DNA from: Nostoc desertorum CM1-VF14
GTDB taxonomy: Bacteria > Cyanobacteriota > Cyanobacteriia > Cyanobacteriales > Nostocaceae
Direction of reading: 5' to 3'
NCBI GenBank assembly: GCA_019359245.1
Contig: JAHHHR010000070.1
Location: 1-38,211 of the forward strand
DNA length: 38,211 nucleotides
How positions within the stretch are numbered: the stretch's first letter is position 1; each line of letters opens with the position of its first letter. Shown piece after piece: positions 7,316 through 13,753 of the stretch. The notes below the pieces were generated by a model. That model made no database searches. It was given only the letters and a program-made list of their open reading frames with translations, and had not been told where the DNA came from. The translations under genes were made by a program, and so were the position numbers.

Positions 7316-7987
7316 ATGCTGAAAATAGTAATTGTTGAACCAGAAACGTTCACGCTCTTGGGCATCAAAGCTGCTATTGAACAATCTCCAGATATAGAAG
7401 TAACTGGTGATGCCTCCAGTGGTAAGATAGGTTTTAAATTAATTGAACAGATGAATCCTGATGTTGTGTTAGTTGATTTATTCTTACCCGACATGAGTGG
7501 TTTAGAACTGACTCGTTCAATTAAAACAAAGACTAATAGTAAAGTGGTGATTTTTACTAATCAGACTCATGAAGACTTTATTAACTCGGCTTTCCGTCAT
7601 GGGGCTGATTCTTATATGCTGAAAAGTGCTGATATAGAATTGATTGAACTAGCCATCAAGAGAGCTTACTTTAATGAATGTCTACTTGACCCGAAGCTGG
7701 CTAAAAAACTGTTAGAAAGCCTTTATCACAACAGATATATCGACCCTAATTTTGCTGACAAAAACTTGCTTGACTCTCCCACCGAGCGGCAAATACAAGT
7801 CCTGCGATTACTGGCTCAGGGTTTAGTTTTTGAACAGATTGCCAGAGAAATGTTTCTCTCTGTTAGTACAGTCAAACATTATGCCAGCGATTTGTACAGT
7901 AAATGGCACGTCAAGAACCGTTATGAGGCGATAAAAAGAGGCGCGATGCTTGGTTATATCGACTATAACTTGATTATGAATGAATGA
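7316..7987 (+). CDS. Orphan NarL/FixJ-family response regulator (223 aa)
   Basis: The receiver domain (residues 1-120) has phosphoacceptor Asp54 in LVDLFLPD, a conserved Thr in VVIFTNQ and Lys103 in YMLKSAD. The usual acidic pair near the N-terminus is EPE (VEPETF) rather than DD, so metal binding and phosphorylation may be altered. The C-terminal LuxR/GerE helix-turn-helix (about 155-210) is clear: PTERQIQVLRLLAQG then VSTVKHYASDLYSKW. No histidine kinase is encoded here, so it must take signals from the chromosome or act without phosphorylation. It begins 54 bases after the GACACC array, which may be its own operator region. An AGAGGA site lies upstream of the ATG. Confidence 0.85.
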   Translation: MLKIVIVEPETFTLLGIKAAIEQSPDIEVTGDASSGKIGFKLIEQMNPDVVLVDLFLPDMSGLELTRSIKTKTNSKVVIFTNQTHEDFINSAFRHGADSYMLKSADIELIELAIKRAYFNECLLDPKLAKKLLESLYHNRYIDPNFADKNLLDSPTERQIQVLRLLAQGLVFEQIAREMFLSVSTVKHYASDLYSKWHVKNRYEAIKRGAMLGYIDYNLIMNE

Positions 7988-8113
7988 TTTATCGGTGGGG
8001 AGAGCGAAAGGATTAAGTCGGGGAGTGGTGGGGTTTAATTCTCTCAACAGAAATGGTTGATATTAATGGAATTAGGCGACAGACACCCAGACAGAACCCA
8101 AGACTAAGACTCT

Positions 8114-8148
8114 AGCCCCCGATGAATCACCAGGGGCTTTCTTGTTAA
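8114..8148 (+). terminator. Possible terminator after the response regulator
   Basis: AGCCCC (8114-8119) pairs with GGGGCT (8133-8138), and the stem is followed by a short T-rich run (TTCTTGTT). The 13-base loop and broken T-run make it a modest candidate. Its position, 130 bases after the response-regulator stop, suits it. Confidence 0.4.
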
Positions 8149-8240
8149 CGCTCACCTATCAAATCAAACAATGTCAGTAGATGACTATCACCACTACAAC
8201 ACAAGGGAGCAAGAAGAGAAAATTGAAAAAATAGCTGATT

Positions 8241-8894
8241 TTAAATAACAGTCTTTTCTTGTTCCTTAGAAACTGGCATTAAAAACAGTTTGGGGAATAA
8301 AAGCCCAGAACGATTTTTGTAGTCATCAAACTCAGAGTAACGAGATAAAGATTTGTCCTTCTTCAACATATTTGGAATAAATACTGTGCTGATAAAACAT
8401 CCGAGAATCAAAAATGGAAGCCAGTGTTGAGTCAGCATGGCGAAGGCAGTATAAATAAATATTTCCCCCAAATAATTGGTGTTGCGGCAACGGGCAAAGA
8501 ACCCTTCTGTTATTAATCCCTTCTGATACTTCAGGGTATAGTATTTCTGGGCATCGCTTACAAAGTGTAGAAACACACCAAAGATATTTAAAGAAATAGC
8601 TAGTGCCACTAGTGGTAGTGGTGGTACTGTGCCACTACTAATCAGAATAAAGGGTGCTATCCAATATAAACTCACCACAAGAAAGATGAAAATGCCTTGT
8701 GGAATAGAAACAAATTGCTCCCATTGTTTGTCTGGAAATAGCTGGTCTTTTAGTAGCCACAGAAAGCCATAAGTACTATGAAGTGCTAAATACACCCAAG
8801 CACCAACAGTGAAGTTCTGGTAAACAAACATAAGTCCCAGTACAAAAAAGAATGTTAGTCCTTTGTGGAGATTGATGGCATACTTAGTTTTCAT
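8241..8894 (-). CDS. Integral-membrane methyltransferase-like protein, ICMT/DUF1295 type (217 aa)
   Basis: Five or six hydrophobic segments span the protein. The C-terminal third carries the pattern of the isoprenylcysteine carboxyl methyltransferase / steroid-reductase-like superfamily: GLITEGFFARCRNTNYLGEI (residues 129-148), then a hydrophobic stretch and a terminal DKSLSRYSEFDDYKNRSGLLFP. The Arg-Asn-x-x-Tyr-x-Gly segment and the late acidic/Tyr/Arg cluster form the cofactor and substrate pocket in this superfamily (SAM in methyltransferases, NADPH in reductases). The substrate cannot be told from sequence. It stands alone, transcribed opposite to its neighbours, and looks like metabolic cargo. 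Confidence 0.7.
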   Translation of the reverse strand: MKTKYAINLHKGLTFFFVLGLMFVYQNFTVGAWVYLALHSTYGFLWLLKDQLFPDKQWEQFVSIPQGIFIFLVVSLYWIAPFILISSGTVPPLPLVALAISLNIFGVFLHFVSDAQKYYTLKYQKGLITEGFFARCRNTNYLGEIFIYTAFAMLTQHWLPFLILGCFISTVFIPNMLKKDKSLSRYSEFDDYKNRSGLLFPKLFLMPVSKEQEKTVI

Positions 8895-9234
8895 GATCGG
8901 GATATTGTTCTCTATTGATTTTTATGTTTTTATTCTCAATTACTTCAACTTTTTTTGCTTAATACCCATAAAGCGCCTTGCCAGGGTGGGGTTGACTGAC
9001 GCTTGGGTGAGCGGGACTACTGGCTAGCTTTTACAGCTTGTTTTTGCTCGTCCCCCAATACCGGGAAGTACCGCCGAGCATTAAAAGGCTTCTTCCACCC
9101 ACGGGTGTTATCTACTTGGTGGTTGGTGGTAGCAATTGCTGGCGCATCGAGGGAGAGCAATCGCTGTGACTACCGCTTGAGTCAGGGCAGTTATTAGAAT
9201 GAGATAGCCTAGCAATGCTTAAATAAGGGGGATA
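8895..9234. other. Gap with no convincing gene
   Basis: This 340-bp stretch separates the methyltransferase-like gene from the DUF433 antitoxin gene. A 64-codon frame at 9003-9197 has no ribosome-binding site, is rich in Trp, Cys and Arg, and resembles nothing I know. It may be the remnant of a lost gene. A GC-rich block at 8970-9190 contrasts with the AT-rich flank before it and hints at insertion. Confidence 0.35.
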
Positions 9235-9450
9235 ATGAGTCAGTCAGCAATCATTACCGCATCGCCAGATGTGATGAGTGGTACGCCAGTCTTCGCAGGA
9301 ACGCGAGTACCTGTGCAAACCCTGCTGGATTATTTGAAGGCGGGAGATTCCATTGATGATTTTCTAGAGGGATTTCCCACAGTGAAACGAGAACAGGTGA
9401 TTGCTTTTCTGGAAGCCGCACAAGCGCAGATCCTGAAGCTGGTTGCATAG
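9235..9450 (+). CDS. DUF433 antitoxin-like protein (71 aa)
   Basis: Residues 7-60 match the DUF433 pattern: ITASPDVMSGTPVFAGTRVP, then a helix-turn-helix-like section with LLDYLKAGDSIDDFLEGFPT and VKREQVIAFLEAA. DUF433 proteins are small DNA-binding antitoxins that are regularly paired with PIN-like DUF5615 proteins. The partner follows directly, its GTG start 1 base after this stop, so the two form a typical toxin-antitoxin operon that would help keep the plasmid. Confidence 0.88.
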   Translation: MSQSAIITASPDVMSGTPVFAGTRVPVQTLLDYLKAGDSIDDFLEGFPTVKREQVIAFLEAAQAQILKLVA

Positions 9451-9451
9451 T

Positions 9452-9772
9452 GTGAATATTTTGATTGACGAGTGTATTGACCGAAGACTGGCAAGGCAGT
9501 TGTCTGGGCATATAGTGAAAACGGTGCCACAGATGGGTTGGGCTGGCATCAAAGATGGAGAACTTTTGCGTTTAGCCGAAATTGAGTTTGACGTGTTTAT
9601 TACGGTAGATCGGAATCTGCCATTTCAGCAAAATTTGGCAATTCTAGATTTAGCTGTTTTGGTGTTGCAAGCACCATCGAATCGATTAGCAGATATGAGC
9701 GTGCTGATTCCTAAAATTTTGGCAATTGTTGACACAGCACCAAAGGCTACAGCCACCGTGGTGAGTGAATAA
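9452..9772 (+). CDS. DUF5615 PIN-like toxin (106 aa)
   Basis: The start is the GTG at 9452, right after the antitoxin stop, giving MNILIDECIDRRLARQL. Conserved acidic residues expected in the PIN-like pocket are visible: D and E in LIDECID and D in FITVDRNLPFQ. DUF5615 proteins are thought to be ribonuclease toxins held in check by DUF433 partners. Length is normal and the frame intact, so the pair is probably functional. An in-frame TTG 9 bases upstream inside the antitoxin gene is a less likely start. Confidence 0.85.
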   Translation: MNILIDECIDRRLARQLSGHIVKTVPQMGWAGIKDGELLRLAEIEFDVFITVDRNLPFQQNLAILDLAVLVLQAPSNRLADMSVLIPKILAIVDTAPKATATVVSE

Positions 9773-9776
9773 AATA

Positions 9777-10160
9777 TCATCTGTCGGTGTTTAACGTAAC
9801 CACACTTCCTGCAATCACTTTCCAGTTGTTTTCAAATAGCTTCCAAACCCTGAGATAGCGGAATTTGCCATCAATTTCTTGCCCTAAATAGTTTCCTAGT
9901 ATCTCTACCGTGACGGCAACAACAACGTCGTCTCCGACCATGTTTAGCATTAGATCACTTGATTCAAGTGTATGCAGGTTGATGTTTCCCGAACGGTAAT
10001 TTTCCAGATCCATCGCTTTGGTTGCTGTTTCGCCACTAGGCCCGTTAAACAGAAGCTCATCGTGAAGCAGTTGATCCAAAAGTTCCACGTTATTGGTTTT
10101 CATTGCTGAGAGGAGTTTTTTCTCGTTATCGATGACCTGGGCTTTGTGGGTGGCATCCAT
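9777..10160 (-). CDS. NTF2-like (DUF4440/SnoaL-type) protein (127 aa)
   Basis: The start is placed at ATG 10160 (MDATHKAQVIDNEKKLL), where the usual N-terminal helix of the family begins; an upstream in-frame ATG would add 21 residues of unlikely sequence. The pattern is a helix with ENEKKLL-type residues, then LLDQLLHDELLFNGPSGE, then strands ending in FRYLRVWKLFENNWKVIAGS. This is the cone-shaped NTF2-like fold, used for small-molecule binding or as a simple enzyme. Its stop lies 5 bases from the stop of the convergent DUF5615 gene. Function on the plasmid unknown. Confidence 0.75.
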   Translation of the reverse strand: MDATHKAQVIDNEKKLLSAMKTNNVELLDQLLHDELLFNGPSGETATKAMDLENYRSGNINLHTLESSDLMLNMVGDDVVVAVTVEILGNYLGQEIDGKFRYLRVWKLFENNWKVIAGSVVTLNTDR

Positions 10161-10429
10161 GATGTTTCTTGTTGAATTGACCCTAGATGAGTTCATGGTA
10201 CAGGGTGTGAAGCAAGCGTTCAAGGGTGGCTAGATTATACCTGCAAGTGGTCATCACGCTGCAATCATAAGCAGGTTTAATCAGCCAACGGGATCATGCG
10301 GGTTGTAGCGGTCGTGCTTGAGGGCTGATTGATAAGTCTGGGTTAAGGGTGTGTCATCGCTCACGAGAGAATAGGCTTTTTGGTCAGTTACATTGTTTTA
10401 TTAATGTTAGATCATGTAGGCTAGAACCT

Positions 10430-10999
10430 ATGAAAATAAACAGATTCGGCAGAGCAGAAATCCTCACACCTGACCAAATCAATCTCCTATTTAACGAGGG
10501 CTTTGTCAACCCACGTGATCGCGCTTTATTTGGCGTGTGCCTTTACGCAGCCTGCCGAATCAACGAAGCTTGTACTTTGGCGGTGAAAGATGTGTTTGGC
10601 AGCAACGGTGTTAGAGGCGTGTTAGTACTACGCAGTGTCAACACCAAAGGCAAGCGGGACACAAGGGAAATCCAAGTGCATCCCAAACTCAAGCAGTATT
10701 TAGAAGAGTACAACCCCAATCGCCGTAAGGAGTTCTTGTTTCCTGGTCGGCATGGGTTGGGGCATATTCATAAGGTGAGTGCTGATAAAATCCTCAGAGA
10801 TACCTGTGTGCGGCTGGGGATTGAAGGGGTAAGTACGCACAGCTTCAGGAGGACAGCGTTAACCAGGATGAGCGATGCGGGGATACCGTTGCGCCACATA
10901 CAGGAGATATCGGGGCATCGGACTTTGGCAGCGTTGGAGCGATATCTGGGTGTAACTGAGAAGCAGAAGCAAAACGCGATCTCTGCTTTGGATTTTTGA
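10430..10999 (+). CDS. Small tyrosine recombinase / integrase (189 aa)
   Basis: The full catalytic set is present: Arg in AACRINEACTL, Lys in NTKGKRDTREI, HSFRRTALTRM (His-x-x-Arg), GHRTLAALERYLGV (His and the nucleophile Tyr). At about 190 residues it has only the catalytic domain and lacks the N-terminal SAM-like DNA-clamping domain of XerC/D or phage integrases. The start at ATG 10430 (MKINRFGRAEILTPDQINLL) matches where the catalytic domain begins. Its last 299 bp recur at 16570-16868 as a truncated second copy. It may resolve plasmid multimers or move the neighbouring cargo. Confidence 0.85.
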   Translation: MKINRFGRAEILTPDQINLLFNEGFVNPRDRALFGVCLYAACRINEACTLAVKDVFGSNGVRGVLVLRSVNTKGKRDTREIQVHPKLKQYLEEYNPNRRKEFLFPGRHGLGHIHKVSADKILRDTCVRLGIEGVSTHSFRRTALTRMSDAGIPLRHIQEISGHRTLAALERYLGVTEKQKQNAISALDF

Positions 11000-11043
11000 A
11001 TATTTCTATACGAGATTCTATACGGAAGGAAACGGCTGTATAG

Positions 11044-11090
11044 GGGACTTCCAGAAAATAAAATATACAGATAATAAAAATGATAATCAT
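11044..11090. repeat. Left terminal inverted repeat of the IS
   Basis: 47 bp, beginning GGGACTTCCAG and ending TGATAATCAT. It differs from the right repeat at only 3 positions. Confidence 0.92.
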
Positions 11091-11098
11091 TGTTAGGC

Positions 11099-11137
11099 GG
11101 GGTGGGAGAGGCTGCCAACAGCAGCCTCTCCCACCCC
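11099..11137. repeat. Subterminal hairpin, left end of the IS
   Basis: A perfect 17-bp GC-rich stem (11099-11115 with 11121-11137, arm starting GGGGTGGGAGAGG) closes on a CAACA loop. It lies between the left terminal repeat and the transposase start. Its probable job is to block outside transcription or translation from reaching the transposase gene. Confidence 0.75.
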
Positions 11138-11173
11138 AAGTTGTAGTAAATTGAATGATGATTCGATTTTGGG

Positions 11174-12411
11174 ATGTTTGAGGTGTCAATACAATTAACA
11201 GATTCATTGAAAAAGTTATTGAAGGAAACCGCACATCAATTAAAAGGAGCAGCTAAACGTAGGTTCATTGCACAAACAGTTGTGGCATTAGGACACGGAG
11301 GACAGTCTCTAGCAGAACGAGAGTTGGGATGGAACCGTGTAACTATTGGTAAAGGAATTAAAGAATTAAATAGTGGTATCACTTGCGTGGATAATTATCA
11401 AGGTAGAGGAAGAAAAAAAGCAGAATCACACCTACCAACTCTTTTAGAAGATATCAAAAAGCTAGTCGATTCCCAAAGTCAAATAGACCCAAGTTTTAAA
11501 AGTCAAAGACTCTATACCCGCCTGGGTGCATCTGTTGTAAGACATCAATTAATTGAGAAATTTGGTTATGCTGAAGAAGAATTACCAACTTCAGAAACAA
11601 TTCGTGTTAAGTTAAACGATTTAGGATATCGCCTGAAACGAGTTGCCAAAATTCAACCTCAAAAAAAATTCCCGAAACTGATGCAATCTTTGAGCAATTA
11701 GCTATAGTTCACCAAGAGGCTTCAGACGACGAGAGTATTTTACGCTTAAGTTTGGATGCCAAAGCTCGTGTCAATATCGGCTCCTTTGACCGTGGTGGTA
11801 GAAATCGAGTACCAACGAAAACTGAGGACCATGACTTCAAACCAAAAACAACTGTGGCTCCTTATGGAATCTTCCTTCCAGAGCTTGACGAGCTATTTTT
11901 GTATTTCACAGAATCCAAAGTAACTAGCGATTTTATCGTTGACATTTTAGTGGATTTTTGGGAATCAGAAAGCTGGCGATTTTCGGAAATAAAAACTTTA
12001 CTTATTAATCAAGATAATGGAGGAGAGAATAGTTCTCGACGTACTCAGTTTATGAAACGTATAGTTGAATTTGCTCAATCATACAAATTAAATATACGTT
12101 TAGCTTACTATCCTCCCTATCACAGTAAATATAATCCCATTGAAAGAACTTGGGCTGCCTTGGAAAATCATTGGAATGGCAGCATTTTAGATGAAGTTGA
12201 AACTGCATTAAATTTTGCTAAAACTATGACGTGGAATGGTAAAAATCCAGTTGTTAAGTTAGTTACTCAAACTTACTCTAGCGGAGTCCGTCTAACTAAA
12301 AAAGCTATGCAAGAAATTGAAAATATGATTGGACGTTTGACTAATTTTACCGAAGATAATTTACCAAATTTAGGTAAGTGGTTTATTGATATCTGTTGTG
12401 GAGTAACGTAA
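11174..12411 (+). CDS. ISAzo13-family transposase, needs a -1 frameshift (412 aa)
   Basis: The first frame (11174-11701) gives an N-terminal DNA-binding part with LGHGGQSLAERELGWNRVTI and RGRKKAE. The second frame, joined by a -1 shift, carries the DDE catalytic residues: D in SLDAKARVNIG, D in LLINQDNGGEN, E in KYNPIERTWAALENHW. The shift falls at eight consecutive A (11661-11668): reading one A twice continues KKIPETDAIFEQL, which is how I recall intact family members reading. A -1 shift gives exactly 413 codons. It may be programmed slippage, a one-base deletion that kills the enzyme, or a homopolymer sequencing error. Confidence 0.85.
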
Positions 12412-12508
12412 TTTCCAAAAAGTTAAAAGCGCCAAAATAATCGATATCAATATCAATTCTGTTCACTGCATTTAAGAACTATCTTTGTGCAGACATTTGT
12501 CTTGCATA

Positions 12509-12557
12509 TTTATGGGGAGAGAGGGGTTGCCGTCAGCAACCCCTCTCTCCCCATAAA
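12509..12557. repeat. Subterminal hairpin, right end of the IS
   Basis: A perfect 22-bp stem (arm includes TATGGGGAGAGAGGGG) with a CGTCA loop, just inside the right terminal repeat and after the transposase stop. It mirrors the left hairpin in position and loop size but not in sequence. Confidence 0.75.
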
Positions 12558-12604
12558 ATGATTATCATTTTTATTGACTGTATATTTTATTCTCTGGAAG
12601 TCCC
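12558..12604. repeat. Right terminal inverted repeat of the IS
   Basis: 47 bp ending in CTGGAAGTCCC, the reverse complement of the left repeat with 3 mismatches. It is followed by the TAG target duplication. Confidence 0.92.
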
Positions 12605-12660
12605 TAGAAATAGTGTCTCTTGCAGAAAATTACTTAAATCTCGGCTCAATGCCATTTTGA

Positions 12661-13326
12661 TCAATCTTTATTATTTTTCTCTTCTTTTTCTGTGACTAAT
12701 CTCATAAATTTTTTGCCTATAGTTGTTAATTGAGGTGTTGTATCATTAAGGTCTATAAGAGATAAATTCGGCATTTTGCTTACTCCATCTATATTTATTA
12801 AGGATTTATTCAATAATATTTCCAGACTTTCTATTAAATCTTCTTTGCTCATTTCTGCTTTGATATTTACTTCTGAGATTAACCGATTTATAGAAAAATC
12901 TTTTATTGATTTGATTTCAGACTGTTTAAATATAATGTCTAGTACCTTTGCGTCATTAGGTGATATTTTCTCCAAAATATCTATATAAGATGGATGAATA
13001 AACGTTCCTTTAATAGACGATTCTAATAACTTAGACCATTTATCGCTTAATGTTTCATCTTCTTCGATTGAAATATTTTCAAGTATTGGTATTAAGGTTT
13101 TTATAGGTACTTTTTTCGGTTCTATTCCTGCATGATTAAGTCTTTCATAAATTTCTTCCATAGCCTTTGCTGTTCTTTTTGCATTAAAACATCTCACCTC
13201 ATTGATAACTGTTTCAATCGCAATTCCATCCACTCCTTCAAAAACTTTTGAAAGAAATTTGTATATATCGCCCTTAACTGTTAGAGCAAATGCAGCACCT
13301 GAAAATATTGCTAGCCAATCACTCAT
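12661..13326 (-). CDS. DUF4393 (Abi-alpha) protein, putative abortive-infection factor (221 aa)
   Basis: The middle of the protein carries what I recall as the DUF4393/Abi_alpha pattern: RLNHAGIEPKKVPIKTLIPI, then an acidic SIEEDETLSDKWSKLLESS (residues 90-108), then HPSYIDILEKISPNDAKVLD. The C-terminus ends with a small winged-helix-like section (LSLIDLNDTTPQLTTIGKKF). The N-terminal 20 residues are hydrophobic (WLAIFSGAAFALTV) and may anchor it to the membrane. The family name comes from a lactococcal phage-abortion protein; its mechanism is unknown. A clear AGAGGA site precedes the ATG. Codon use is AT-rich, unlike the surrounding backbone genes, which suggests transfer. Confidence 0.75.
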   Translation of the reverse strand: MSDWLAIFSGAAFALTVKGDIYKFLSKVFEGVDGIAIETVINEVRCFNAKRTAKAMEEIYERLNHAGIEPKKVPIKTLIPILENISIEEDETLSDKWSKLLESSIKGTFIHPSYIDILEKISPNDAKVLDIIFKQSEIKSIKDFSINRLISEVNIKAEMSKEDLIESLEILLNKSLINIDGVSKMPNLSLIDLNDTTPQLTTIGKKFMRLVTEKEEKNNKD

Positions 13327-13396
13327 ATAAATCCTCTTTTTTCTAGTAACTTTAAATGCTTCTAACAGCTTAAACTATACTGTAACGCTTGCCTGA

Positions 13397-13738
13397 GTGG
13401 TGAAGAGGGCGGCGGCAGCAGCAGAATTAGAGAATGCCATGAATGTTTCAGCCCACTGGTTTAGGCACAGTCATGCTACCCACGCATTAGATGAAGGTGT
13501 TCCGGTGCATTTGGTTCAGGCTACTTTAGGGCATACAAGTTTGGATATAGGACTCATATTTGATTTTTGAACAAAACTCAGTACACCTTTATTCCTTCTT
13601 CCCAGTCCCTAGCCCCTTACCTCTACGAGTGATTCAGAAATCAAATCGGATTGCTATACCACGAGTAAATATCTGCACGTTAGCCCTGATAGGAGTTCTG
13701 GGGAGGTTTTAGTTAAGCGATGGTCTGAGCCGTTTTAA
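13397..13738 (+). pseudogene. Remnant of a second type of tyrosine recombinase, split by a MITE
   Basis: Only the C-terminal half remains. Translation gives SAHWFRHSHATHALDEG, then VHLVQATLGHTSLD, is interrupted by the 109-bp MITE, and resumes TTSKYLHVSPDRSSGEVLVK up to a stop. The His-x-x-Arg, His and Tyr catalytic positions are recognisable, and the sequence differs from the recombinase at 10430. Removing the MITE plus one TA copy restores the frame exactly. There is no start codon and no N-terminal half. Confidence 0.85.
13548..13656. mobile_element. MITE (109 bp) with TA target duplication
   Basis: The ends are imperfect inverted repeats: TAGGACTCATATTTGATTT at the left and, reading the other strand, TAGCAATCCGATTTGATTT at the right. 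The element is flanked by TA on both sides (13546-13547 and 13657-13658). It has no coding capacity. A TA duplication and TAG-type ends fit an IS630/mariner-like parent transposase, which is not on this plasmid. Confidence 0.85.
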
Positions 13739-13753
13739 TTAGCGATCGCTACA

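Larger units (their letters stand above)
11044..12604 (+). mobile_element. Insertion sequence, ISAzo13 family (1,561 bp)
   Basis: The element is bounded by 47-bp terminal inverted repeats (11044-11090 and 12558-12604) that match at 44 of 47 positions and start GGGACTTCCAGA. TAG directly flanks both ends (11041-11043 and 12605-12607), a 3-bp target duplication. Inside lie one transposase gene in two overlapping frames and a long hairpin next to each terminal repeat. The high repeat identity and intact target duplication suggest a recent insertion, 45 bp after the recombinase gene. Confidence 0.92.

Noticed and set aside
9003..9197. A 64-codon frame before the DUF433 gene
   Set aside because: Odd composition (many Trp, Cys, Arg), no ribosome-binding site and no family. 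It was kept only as part of a possible gene remnant.
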